Source of the DNA: Beta vulgaris subsp. vulgaris | Taxonomy: Eukaryota; Streptophyta; Magnoliopsida; Caryophyllales; Amaranthaceae | Assembly: GCF_026745355.1 (NCBI RefSeq) | Contig: NC_079205.1 | Span: 47,904,027-47,968,026, forward strand | Length of the DNA stretch: 64,000 nt | Direction of reading: 5' to 3' | Shown: positions 1 to 12,400 of the stretch, piece by piece | How positions within the stretch are numbered: the first letter of the stretch is position 1 | Layout: every line of letters starts with the position of its first letter | Position numbers and translations under genes: made by a program | The notes under the pieces: generated by a model | What the model was told of the DNA's origin: nothing | Seen by the model: the letters and a program-made list of their open reading frames with translations, nothing else | Database searches by the model: none

Positions 1-259
1 TTATGGCATTTAAAAATTACCATGTGTTATTTGATGCTTATTTTTCTCTAATATAACCGTCTTCTAATTAAGTGGTTAAGAAAATAAGTGGTTAAGAGTT
101 TAGATCTTCATATATAAATATGTAGAAGGAAACAACATATGTCAAGGTCAGGAAACAACATATTTGAAGGTCAGTAATGGATTTTACTCGACTATCAATG
201 TTTCATCCAATATCTCCAACATATAAACCTTATCCCCATAAATGTTTAAACCATCATAA

Positions 260-837
260 AGCATTGGATATTATGTCCGAAGATAAGAACAAATTCAAGA
301 GAAAAGTCTATCAAATGGAACACTACTATTGCTAAGTATTTTGACAAACTTCCTATAATACAAAAGGATCCAAGATACGTAAATAAATCTAAGGCCTTTC
401 AAATAGGGTCAGATTTAGACTTGATGCAAGCATGGATATTTTCAAAACTTGACATCAATGATCAAGTTACTTCCTTATTGGTGTGTAAATCTTGGGGAAA
501 GGTTATCATGGAAGAAGCATGGCAACCAAACGTGCCTTGGAGATATCTAAAAAGGCTCTTTGTTAAAGGCAACACAAAGAGCATAAAGATCTCGCAAATA
601 GCGCAAGGATCATCTTCAAGAGATATAGTACAATACACATGTACATGCCTAGTATGGCATAATCTCATGGTCCAAGGTTTAGATCCCTCTTGGATGTTGC
701 GAAATCATCCTTTAGGACCGAATCTTGAACAAACTTTTCTAATGGATTTCACAATGGCTAGAAGAAAGAAGGAAGGAATGCATGATAGATTATTTTTCTC
801 GACTAAATTCATCCACCCTAAGGAGAAATTTTGTTGA
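260..837 (+). pseudogene. F-box-like protein fragment, decayed
   Basis: The open frame from the ATG at 424 encodes about 137 residues. Near its start it reads LMQAWIFSKLDINDQ then LLVCKSW, the spacing of leucine, valine, cysteine, lysine and tryptophan seen in plant F-box domains, which link substrates to SCF ubiquitin ligases through SKP1. The same frame stays open upstream to about 271 without an ATG. Another frame has an ATG at 273 (MSEDKNKFKRK) that reaches a stop near 335, so a frameshift probably separates the true N-terminus from the F-box part. No kelch, LRR or FBA domain is visible downstream before the stop at 835-837. It is read as a broken F-box gene; the assignment rests on a short motif and is tentative. 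Confidence 0.35.
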
Positions 838-979
838 TCATCTTAGAATTACGGAGGAAGCAACTTTCAGAATGATTCTAAAACAAATTGGTTATGGCTA
901 TTAAGCATACTTCTCTGCTAATAATTTGTGGGTTCTGAGTACATCACCTCAGAAATCAGGGGCGCAATTTGTTACTACC

Positions 980-1880
980 ATTTTTACATCATAGCTAGCA
1001 TTTATTATGATTCATTGAATCAAGCCCTAAAGGGTTTAATGATCATGTAAATGAAGGCCCAGTTATGTCAAGAAGCCCATAAGAAATAGTCAACAAAAGT
1101 TAACAGACAACGATCCATCGAAGAAAGCCCAATTGTCAGCAATAATCAAGAGATAATGGTTAAAAGTCAAGCAACGCGATAGATGATGACATGGCTGGAA
1201 GTTAATCTGATTACAAAGGCATGCAAGAACATGGGTAATGGAACGTGATTATCATGGCGCCAGAAAATAGCAGTTGTGATTTGAATCATTATGATTCAAA
1301 TCACTTCCCTCCAAGGAGCAAGGAAGTTATACATGTCTTCGTAGTATAAAATACAAGAAGGAACATCAAAACAAGACAACAAACACATACACAACAAACG
1401 TGCAATTTACTTTCCTCTAGCGTAGCTTTACCTAGATTAGTCAACCCCCTTATGGGGTTATAGTTAGCCTCTAGCCTAGAATTAGAGCATGTATTGAGTT
1501 ACCAAGTTTGTTCAATCTTCAATTTAAGTCGAAATCCATGGAGGTATTCATCTTCATGTTTGTCCTTTAATTGTCCAACCTGGTCTATCTTTATGTGTGT
1601 TATATAATTTTTCTAGAAGTTTGTGATGTAAGTGGGAATATTCAGCTTTAATTAATAGATTAATAATTGCATTGATCATCTTATTTAATACACGTCGCCT
1701 GAATTTATTAGGCGTTATAGTTTTAATTACATTAGGCTATAACAAAGTACGTTAGCAAGGTTTTATCAAATTAAAACTGGTAACCCTCAGGTACTAAGAC
1801 TCCCGTGACATTTAGTATCTAACTATTAGGTGTGCATTGACTTGTTTGCAAAGTCATCCAACTGAATTTGCACCAACAAG
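980..1880. other. Unassigned intergenic stretch, possible LTR remnant
   Basis: No coding region is visible. A TATA-like sequence near 1343 (TATAAAATAC) is followed by an A/C-rich leader-like stretch and a small inverted repeat around 1440-1480. This looks like the promoter/R part of an LTR, but no TG/CA termini or primer site could be found, so it is left unassigned. Confidence 0.25.
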
Positions 1881-1892
1881 AAGAAAATTTTA

Positions 1893-2244
1893 GGAAAAAT
1901 TGACAATAGAGGTCTGAACTTTGGGTGATAATTTTTGAAAGGTCTGAACTACTGATTAACCTGTGTAGGTCCCAACTTTAGGGGGTCTTAACTTTTAGCG
2001 GGCCTCAACGACTTAAAAGTGAAGATTTTTTTTAAGTCTCACCTAGTTCTTACATCCCTCCCTCAATTAACCCTTATGATGTGACCCAAGTTTTACAAGT
2101 GATGACCGATTAAGCCAGTTTTAAGTCACTAAGGCCCGCTAAAAGTTAAGACCCCCTAAAGTTCGGACCTACACAGGTTAATCAATAGTTGAGACCTTTT
2201 AAAAATTATCACCTAAAGTTCAGACCTCTATTGTCAATTTTTCC
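1893..2244. mobile_element. Mutator-like MITE with 9-bp TSD
   Basis: A 352-bp element with long terminal inverted repeats of about 130 bp: the left end begins GGAAAAATTGACAATAGAGG and the right end is its reverse complement. A perfect 9-bp direct repeat AAAATTTTA flanks it (1884-1892 and 2245-2253), the target-duplication length typical of Mutator-like elements. There is no ORF, so it is non-autonomous. Confidence 0.85.
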
Positions 2245-2587
2245 AAAATTTTAAGGTTGGTTATTTACTTATTATATGAAGAAGTGGAATCCATGGGTGT
2301 AAAATAGGATAAAAAAATAGGACGTTTTATGAAAATAGAAAAAGCAATATTATGTAGATTAAAAAGTTACACACGACCAAAATGAAAAGTGTATAAATGC
2401 AAAATAAATTGAGGTGGTATAGAAGATTGATATATTGAAACTTATATTAAGACCAATCTTGTACTCTGATTGTTTTGACTTGCACAACTTGCTAATGCAC
2501 AACTTTTACCATTGATATATCTTTTTATCCATTACTAAAATATTAATATTTTGGAAAATACGTCGAGACAAATTCAACAACATCTTG

Positions 2588-5307
2588 TGTAACGCCCCAA
2601 AAATCGTAACCTTATTTGGCAGCAGAAATAGATCTTAAGTCTATGGGTTATGGGCTTATGGCCCACGAATGCTATAATATCCTAAATTGGTTTTTTAAAC
2701 ATACAAATGTTCAACTAATGTAATAATGATTACCCTTACTACATAGTATAAAGAGAGAACACATAAAATAACCTAAAATGAGTTGAAAACTCAATAACTT
2801 CACTCCAACCCTTAAAAACGATTTTAGTTCGTAATCATTTTACAGGCACATGCATTTATCATATCATTTGGGTACGTGTTCGAGAATACTAACAAAAAAT
2901 GTTATCATTGAATAATCTACTGGTAAGGACCATTTGTGGATACTTCGTTCATTGACAAGCTAAGTACATGTTTTGGACAGAATATAACTCTCGTAATTCA
3001 TAAACATTAACATATGACCACTTTAGTCCTTTTTGTATATCGTAAACAAAATTCTCCCACCTATAACTCGCTCATTTAGCTGATCAGTTCATAACACCAA
3101 ACCAACATAACCACCCACTATAAATTTTGCATATATTCATACTTTCTAACAACACCCATATATCATACAATCATAAGTCATCAATATAGTATAACCATCG
3201 GATTGCATTACTTCCCATATTTCACACATAAGCATTCACAATATCATACACAACACACCTTTTAGCATGAAATCATATGATCAAAGTCACATAGTCATAC
3301 ATACACATACATACACGCATACACATAAATGCTGTCATAAAAGATTATACATAACATTTACGAGCAATCACATATAATGCTAGACACAAAGATTACACAT
3401 AATATATGCAAGCAGACATAATAGCTAGACAAAAAAATTACCTTATACGCTATTTCTTTTCCTTTACTTCTTAAGTTTCACCATAACTTTAACCTCCAAG
3501 AATCATCATACGTAACCTCTTCAAAGTTATAACACCAAAACAAATCCATCATTAGACATCTACCTATTACGGTATATAATACCTACTCAAAAAACTCTTA
3601 ATCTTATGGGCTTTTAGAAATATCTAGTCACAAAGTATTATTATAACTCAAAACAGTAGGATACTACTTATTTTGAAACATGTTTTTTTTTTTTTTTTGT
3701 AAAACTCAATTTGGTTAAAGAGGTTGTGATTTTTTTTTGTTTTAAAGAGAAATTTTATTAATGGAAGACCAAATGACATCTACAACAAAAAAGAAAAATA
3801 AGGTTAAATGAAATTCGTGTTCGAAGAAACTACAACAAACCAGATCGAGCAATACAGCGCAACCCCCTTATATTTGCTAAATAAAGCAACTATTGATGAG
3901 GAAATCTATCATTCTGACATAGTTTGGGAAAAGCATCATTCCTCGAGCCATGTTAACTGCATCTAAGATTTCACTACCTTAATGTTGAGTCTCGAACGTC
4001 AACCAATAAGAACAATTTCTCATACCTAAAAACAAAAAAAAACGACATTCACAACTCCCATGGGTGAGAAGGATATCTTCACAACAGAGACTAAAAATCC
4101 CATAACGTGGCTTGAAGAAATTTCATAAAGAAATACAAATTTATTCAATAAAACAAGAAATGGACTAAAAACTGAAAATAAAAAGGGAAAAAGGGCTTAT
4201 CATGGATGAAATCATCCATAGTAGCCCATAACTAATGAAGGAGTAGGAGAGGTTAAGATTCTAGAGAGATAAGGGGAGGTTGTGACTTAACTTTAAGTTT
4301 CAGAAAACAAAATCATCATAACAAAGTAATTAGGCCCAACGTTTGTGTTTAATTAACAAATTAAACTAATACTCCCTCTGTTTCATTTGAATCTACACAC
4401 TTATACTTTTCACGCATGTCAATGCAAAACTTTGAGGACATATATCTTTAGTTTTGTATTTGTAAAAATTATAAAAAGTACATATTAATAAAATACATGT
4501 TATGATGAATCTAATAAGATCCCACGTGACCATATTTTCATCCGCATATAAATCACAAATGATGGTCAAATTAAAATTTGTGAATAGTGTAAAATATCAA
4601 AGTGTAACCATCAAAATAAAACGGATAGAGTATGATTTAAGGAAGCATTAAATCAACTTTAGTTAGTCTCCATTAACCCAACAATTAATTATTTAGCATT
4701 GTAAATCTGATTCAAGTCCATCAAAGCTCAAAAGGAAGTAACAAACTAAACTTTACTAAACAAATCAGCTTTTTAGGCCCAAAACTAATGTATTTAACAA
4801 TGTAAATGAGGGTTGGTGTTGTTCACCTTGGGAAGCAAAGGTTAGGGGACAAGGAAGAAGGAGAGTGGAAGAAGGTGGGGGCGGTCGGGTGTGCGGTGTG
4901 TGACTTCGGGAGTTCTCAGCTTTCCTTCATTTTCTTCCCTTTTTCTTACTTTCTTATTTTCTTTAGGTGACAAAAATGTCAATCTTTAACCCATTATCAA
5001 GTACGTGTTGGGTTTTGTTAAGTTTGGGCTTCAAAAAATCAATATTAGACTTTAGCTATAAATCATTAACTCAAAGTTCCTATAGGAAAATATATAGGAT
5101 TTTTTTAATCTAAACATTAAATCCATAAACTATATTATAAATAAAATCGTTATCGTCTATCATAATAAATATCAATTTCGTAACAACTAAAATATATTTA
5201 TTTTAGAAAATAACTTAACCATGATCATTTCGAAAAAATTTAGGACGCTTTAAGGTAATAAAAATAAGTAGTAGCTAATTAGACGAGATTAAGGTTCGGG
5301 TATTACA
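2588..5307. mobile_element. Solo LTR, Ty3/gypsy chromovirus (Tekay-like)
   Basis: The 2.7-kb block begins TGTAACGCCCC and ends GGGTATTACA, giving TGTAA/TTACA terminal inverted repeats of the kind found on Tekay/Del-type LTRs. Flanking pentamers TCTTG (2583-2587) and TCTCG (5308-5312) differ at one base, consistent with an old 5-bp target duplication. No internal gag-pol lies next to it, so it is a solo LTR. A Stowaway MITE is nested at 4372-4630. The termini are nearly palindromic, so orientation was not assigned. Confidence 0.65.
4372..4630. mobile_element. Stowaway MITE nested in solo LTR
   Basis: A 259-bp element. The left end is CTCCCTCTGTTTCATTTGAA and the right end is the approximate reverse complement (CAAAATAAAACGGATAGAG). 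TA dinucleotides at 4370-4371 and 4631-4632 are the target duplication. There is no ORF. The termini match the CTCCCTCCGTTT consensus of Stowaway elements mobilised by Tc1/mariner transposases. Confidence 0.75.
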
Positions 5308-5509
5308 TCTCGTATGATAACATTGGGATTTATATGTTGGTAAAAAAAAAATGCGGTCAGATTAGAGTTCGTGAAAAGTGTAGAAGTCAAAATCGAACAT
5401 CTATATAAAAATAGAGCAATAATATACTTCCTTCATACTCCTAAATTATATACACTTACTTTCCGACAATCAATAAAAGTACAAAAAAAAATCAATGACG
5501 TGTCTTTTA

Positions 5510-5700
5510 GGGTCTGTTTGATTCAACTTATTTTAACTTATTTTATTTTATCTTATCTTATCTTATCTTATCTTATCATATCTTATGTTATCTGAACTTA
5601 TATTCTAGTTTATTGTGTTGTCTAACATAATTAATCCATTTTATATAACTTATTTTATCTTATTTGAACTTATCTTATCTTATTTTTTTTCTAAAATAAG
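5510..5700. mobile_element. Tourist-like MITE part with CTTAT array
   Basis: It begins GGGTCTGTTTGATTCAACTT, a Tourist/Harbinger-type end, and continues into tandem CTTAT units (about 5548-5586 and again near 5670-5685). The right terminus is unclear. The open frame across this stretch is only the translation of the repeat. Confidence 0.4.
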
Positions 5701-6289
5701 TTAAATATAACATAACTTTAGTTACTTACAAGGAAAGAAAAAGTAGAAGTGGACACCATATTGTGGAATCTTGGAAGATTAAAGAGGATTTTTTTTTCGA
5801 AATAAGAAACAAAGCGAAAGCCACTAAAGCTTCATGTAATATATGTAAACAGAAACAAGTACTTTTCGCACATGTCCATATAAAATTTTGAGTAATGATA
5901 TTTCTTGTTAGGCATATTAAAAGTTATAAAAAATTTATTTTTCGAAACATATTAAGATGAATCAAATAAGATTTTATATGACTATATTATTTCATATGTA
6001 TATAGCATAAATGATGATTAAGTAGTGGAGATAAATAGATCCAAATTACAAAGTGTGGTATTACTCTCCTTCTTTTAAGTTTCACAATGCCCAACACGTC
6101 CTTAGCAAAAAATTACTTAAGTATCCTTTTTTTTATTAGTATTTACTAAATTTTAGTGGTTACTGTTAAATCTAATAAAACAAGTAGATTTGTGAAGCAC
6201 ATTGTAACTCTGTCCGAGAATTGTGATAATCCATTACTTTTATATCATTTTTGCTAAAGACATGTCAACAAGAAGGAACTCTAGCTAAG

Positions 6290-6297
6290 TATATAAA
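6290..6297 (+). promoter_or_regulatory. Likely TATA box of the GDSL lipase gene
   Basis: TATATAAA lies 134 bp upstream of the first ATG at 6431. A start site about 30 bp downstream would give a leader of roughly 100 nt. Prediction by motif and position only. Confidence 0.5.
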
Positions 6298-6430
6298 CTC
6301 ATTGGATGTTTGTTGCATCAGTCAGGTTGGTACTAGTGTTGTCACTTGAATTTCCTCCTTAAAATTTTTTCTAAATTTTCAAAAAAAAAGAACGAATTAA
6401 ATAAAAATCTCTTCTTGAAAAAAAAAATCA

Positions 6431-9400
6431 ATGAGTTTAAGAGTAATATTAGCAACATTTGTTGCAAGTTTGCAAATAATATGGGTGAATGGGCAACAAC
6501 CACAAGTACCTTGTTTGTTCATATTTGGAGACTCATTATCAGATAGTGGCAATAATAATCCCCTTCTAACAGCGGCCAAGTGCAACTTTCCACCCTATGG
6601 GGTAGATTTTCCTGATGGGCCAACTGGAAGATTTACCAATGGCAGAACCACAATTGATCTTATTGGTAACTTTTTTTTTGCCCAGTGCATTCCTGATTTA
6701 CCTTTGTTTTACATGTTTCAAAATAAAAATAGATCCCGTTACATTGAATAAAAGAATTAGATCAAATTACATCACATGCTTTACAAGATATAGATTTCAA
6801 GTCAAATACAACGAGAAACATTAAATAATTTTGTTTTTTTTTGAGGGAAATATTAAATTACTTTCAGGGAATAAATCACCCTTAATTCCTACTCCAAAAG
6901 TGTAAAGTTTCACTCCCTTAAAAAAACAACTGAAAAGTATTAACAGAACCAATTTTTACATGCACTAAAATTCATTATTCTTCCATGCAAAATAATACAT
7001 AACCGCTGTCTTTTTTTATTGGGTTATTTCCTTTTACATACTGACCAAAGAAAGTGTGTAAAAGGTAGAGAGAATATCAGAAGAGTAATTATTCTCTTCG
7101 CTTTAAAAATAAGTTCTAGAGATGATTAAGTCTTATTAAGGTTAATCATGTCCATTCAGATATAGACATAAGGTGAAATTGAGTAGATTAATTACGGGGT
7201 CGTTTGGTTCAAAGTATGGAATGGAAAGGAAATGGAAACAAATAGAGGAGAGGAATGGTGACAAAAATGGTTATCTTTATTAGGTGTTTGGTTCCAGCTG
7301 TGGATTGATAACCATTACCACCAAACAATGCATTTTGTTACTTGATAGGAGGGAAAGGTAACAAAATGGGGGAGTCCATTACCACCAAGTAATGGTAAAT
7401 TGATAATGAAATAATGAGGTGTTGAATCAAACAAAAAAAGAAAATCGGTAATTAATTCCGTTTCTTAGAGTTTATAAATCATGAATCAAACATGCTCTAA
7501 GTCCAATCAGTGTTGATTAGGTCAGTTCGAACAAGCTCAAATGAAAAAAACACACCCTAAAATTGAAGAAGCAACGAAAAGTAGAGAGGATGGTATAAGT
7601 AAGAGAGAGATTATGGACCAGCCAACAATATAATTAATAAAAAGGGTCAAATGGGCCAATTAATAAAACCACTCCTAATTGGCAAAATGTTCCAATTAAA
7701 AAAAGAGTATCAAACTTCACTGTGGCGATAAACTTGCCGATATCACTAAGGCTATGTTCAGTTCACCTTATTTTTGCTTATTTCAGATCTAATCAGATCA
7801 GATCAGATCAGATCAGATCAGAAAAAATAAGTTCAGATCAGATCAGATCAGATCAGACCAGATCAGATCAGATCAGATCAGATCAGATCAGATCAGTTCA
7901 GATCATATCATGCTTATATTTAAAAACTTATTATTATTAAATATCTTTCACTACATATTAATAAAAATTAAAATAATTGAATATTAATAAAGTACTCATT
8001 GAGACGAATCAAACAAGACCCACATGACTATATTTTTTCTTATATATTAAGAAAAATCTAAAAGATTATCTCTAATTGTGAATAGTGTCAAGTTCTAAGT
8101 GACAAAGATAAAAAAATACAAAGGGGGTATTATTATTTACTAGTACATTTGTTCAAAAGAATTATTATTGTTGTTGTTGTTGTACTTATTAATTATTAAT
8201 ATTGGTAATTATTATTAATCTTGTTGTTACCTTTATAAATGTCATTGCTATTATTATATTAAGTTATTTTGTTGTTATTAAATAATAGAAAATTAAAAGC
8301 CACATGTTAAGAACATAAGATTGACACAAAAATAAGAAATATATAAAATATGATATCTCAAATTCATGACAACGAAACTACTAATTTCGGATTACATTTC
8401 AAAATAAGCTAAGTGTGACATACATATAAATTTAGATTTGATGTATACCTCTTCTTACCGAATTCCAAATCTCTCTAGCTATTTGATGTTGCACGATATT
8501 TATTTATTTTTTGCTCAAGTCATAGTTGTCTGTATATCTTGTTCTATTTTATATGGAAAAAAAAAGAGTTCAGTTTGCCGACTTCTCAAGTGTGAAACTT
8601 TTTTTTAAGGGAAAGTGTGAAACATTGTATAAGTGCTCTTATAAAATAATGACTTGAGTTATATAATTATTTTTAGTAATAATAATAATTATGATTATAA
8701 TTATTATTGTTGTTCTTATAATAATGATAATAATAATTATTATTAATAATAAAAGTTGTATAAAAGTTGTAATAGAAATAAAATGATAACAATAGTAACA
8801 CTATAAAGAAGATCTTATAATGTATTGCATAATATGATTTACAAAGTAATAATATAATAGTAATAATATATTTTATAAAGATAAGATCTTGTTGAAAAAA
8901 TAAGTTCAGATCAGATCAGAAAAAATAAGTTCAGATCAGATCAGATCAGAAAAAATAAGTTCAGATCAGATCATATCAGATCAGATAAGTTCAGATCAGA
9001 AAATTTCAGATGAACTGAACATAGCCTAAGTAGTTCTTAAGCTTGTGTGGTGCCTCGAACATTAAATGATTTTTTTTATGATCTCACATATAAAATCCTA
9101 AGAGAAAATTATAACAATGATGTATGGATCTGTAATATAGTTTTTTTAAGTGATATAGTCATTTGGTTCTGAAATAAGTGAAATAAATGATATAAATATC
9201 TATACAAATATATTAAAAGGCGTGCATAAACAAGAAACTGTGCCACGTGGCGCTCTTCCTAGGGAGTTTTAGTTCATGTAATCCATATACAATAAAAAAT
9301 TTAGAAATTGCATAATATAGGGTTTGATCCCGAGACCTCAAGTTCATATACTAAAGTCTTAACCACTGGGCTAAGTAGTATTTAGTGTTATTATCATAAA

Positions 9401-12400
9401 ATATTATATTAATGAATGAATATTTTTCTTACTCGGGACATAGCTCGGGCCTAATAACTAGTTATCATTTAAAAGAGAGAAGCGTTTGACTTATTTAAGA
9501 AAGAAGAAAGTATATATATAGTTTTGAGTAGAGAAGTATATGAGTGTATTGGAGAAATGGATAAGTTTTCAAATGTTGATATTTAAGATTGGAGGACCAT
9601 GTCTTACCTTGATCATATTTCTGTACATGCACTAAATAAATTATCCTTTATTACAAATTAATGTGTCAACTTCTTTTTATTGGTTAAAATTTGCCAAATT
9701 TCATCCATAAATTATTAAAATAATAAGTTTAATAATATAGAAACATTACTATTATTACATTATCTAAAAAATATTTATGAAACTATCGTTTGTGCTTGTT
9801 ATTAGGATTAATAAATATTATTAGTAATATAATCAAAAAAATTGACAAATAATTATCATTAATATATAAGAAAAGCCAAAAAATGTAGTAAGGTGGGATC
9901 TTATTTGATTGATTTTAATAAATATTTTAAATTATCACCTTTATTATTATTACTCGTATTTCAAAATTAAAAAACTTGACTTATTACTAGCTTTATCTTA
10001 GAGATAAATGACCTTATTATTGTTTATGATGTTTATTTATGCAGGTGATCATCTAGGTTTACCCGGATATATCAAAGCTTTTCCAAGTATACCAGAATCT
10101 GAAATAGCAAGAGGCGTAAATTATGCATCCGGTTCGGCTGGAATTCTCAACGAAACTGGTCTTCAAGTGGTAATATTCATATAAAGTCACAATGACATAT
10201 TCATATGAACTCTTATAATTTTTTTCTAACATATAAAAAAAACATATGTGTAATATTGTTTGATCCATTTCAATGAGAAATTAAGAATATCGAACTTTTA
10301 TATTTTTCACTAATATATCTATGATACAAACCATACATTAATAAATGTAAAAAGTGAAAATGTAAATTGAGAATGTTTTTACTAATTACTGTTGTTGAGG
10401 TTATCAACTTATCATCCCACTGACGTTTTCCTGAAATGCTTCACTTTAATTTTTTGATTTATTAGGGGCAACGAATTTGTATGAACACGCAGATGGATAG
10501 ACACAGACAAATAATAACAAAAATCAAGGCAAAATACGGCAAAGAAGCAGCTGAAGCTCACCTTAACCAATGCCTCTACTCCATTTATGTTGGAAGCAAC
10601 GATTGGATGTTTAACTATTTCGTGCGACCATCTGTAATGGCCACTCACATGATTCCCCACACTTATGGTGACCAGCTCCTTGCGCAATTAACCAGTCAAA
10701 TAGATGTAAGTCTTGCTCTTCAACCGCGCACACTCTTGTATACTTCCTCTATCAAGACATAATTGTCACATTTATAAAATTTAACCTTGTAAATTGATAA
10801 CTAAATTTAATGAAGATGTTACGTAGTTTTAGCAACACGTGATTCGACAAATACCCTTAGATTTGCCAAAACCCGTTTTTTAAATTTTTTTTCTTTGTCA
10901 AAAACCACATTTTAAAAAAACATTGCAAAAAAGCCACTACATATGAACATCTATATTCGTAACAGGTGGTTCAATGCCAAGTTCTTTTCTAAAAGGTGGG
11001 TTTTTGACAAAAAAAATATTTAAAAAGTGACATTTGCTAAATTTAGGGGGTTTTCATGTCAGGTGCTAAACATTAGCAAGTCAACAACGGAGAGTCAACA
11101 GTAATTTTTTTTTTTTTTGACATAGATAAATTAGCATAAATAAATAGAGTTTACATACTAGATATTACATATTACTTGTTGTTAATAACCCTTACAATAC
11201 TTAGAACAGAATGTAAAACTAAATAATAAGGAACAAAAAGGATAGTATAAACGCCTCCATTGGATCCTTCATTGTTGAGATGACTTGGTTTGCAACCTAC
11301 AAGCTCGCCAAAGCTATCGGTAATACTTCCATTAAGGATGATTGAGCGCCAATAAAAATCATACTCATTGTGGTACCCCTCTCCACTCGCGTTCATGCCA
11401 TATGATCTGATTTTGTGAAAATATATCAACTAAGTTGAGTGTGATTATCTGTTACTATAACTATGTGCTAGTTTTCAAAATATGTCAGAAAAGTGAACAG
11501 AGCAGCTGATTGGATGGCTCATCGTGGACATTAATATAAGTCAATTTCATATAATTTTTTTTGTTGGAGCCAACTCGAAGTACAAATGTTGGCTTGACTG
11601 TTAGAGACAAAGTTCTTCCTCAGGCATTAACATTAGTTAGGAGCTCCTTGCTCCAGGGGCAAGCACTTACGGTATTAAATTTTGGTCAATGAATGCTACT
11701 TTTGCTTAGTTATATTAATGCTTGCTGAAGAAACATGAGAGCCTGGGAAACTTAAAGAACAAGGAGAGAAAAGGAAGGGTAGTAATAAACCGGGAAGGAG
11801 ACAACAAACTTGTGAATTGCTCATAAGCAACAAGAGTCAGTAAAAGTGACTTGACAAGCATGTTATGAACCCCCAAAAATTGAGGAGCAACGTAAAGATA
11901 AGAAGTTTTGAAAGCGGTGAAATCCAATGTCATCGCTGACTGAAAATGAGAATTAATCGCAATTAATCTCATACACAAACTAACAACCCCAATAAACCAA
12001 GAATACCCACACCCGCCCCCTTCCACTCAAGTCTCTTCTCCTTGACACACTCCCCAAAAGGAAATCTCCAACACTTTTGGCTAAGAACAGAGGGTCTTCT
12101 TGACCCACAGACACGTGTCCTCCAAACTTTAACCTTCATCCATTAGAAAAGAAAACGACATCAATTAGCCACGCCTCTAGGATTCTATTTCAAAAAACCA
12201 ACTGCTTATTATAAAAAATCATCCAACCTAAACTATCCCATACACGAAATGCACAACCACATCACCAACTTAAATACCACAAGCTAGTACTTGATACAAC
12301 AACTTTACTAAAAAAAGCCTTCAACATAACTAAATAAAGGCCAAAGTAACACTACCTGACTAGTAAGAACTAATATTAAACATACTAACACAAGCTAGCA

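Noticed and set aside
7796..9000. Regular GATCA repeats as a CRISPR-like array
   Set aside because: Units are contiguous pentamers without spacers, in a plant intron; simple expansion within a transposon.
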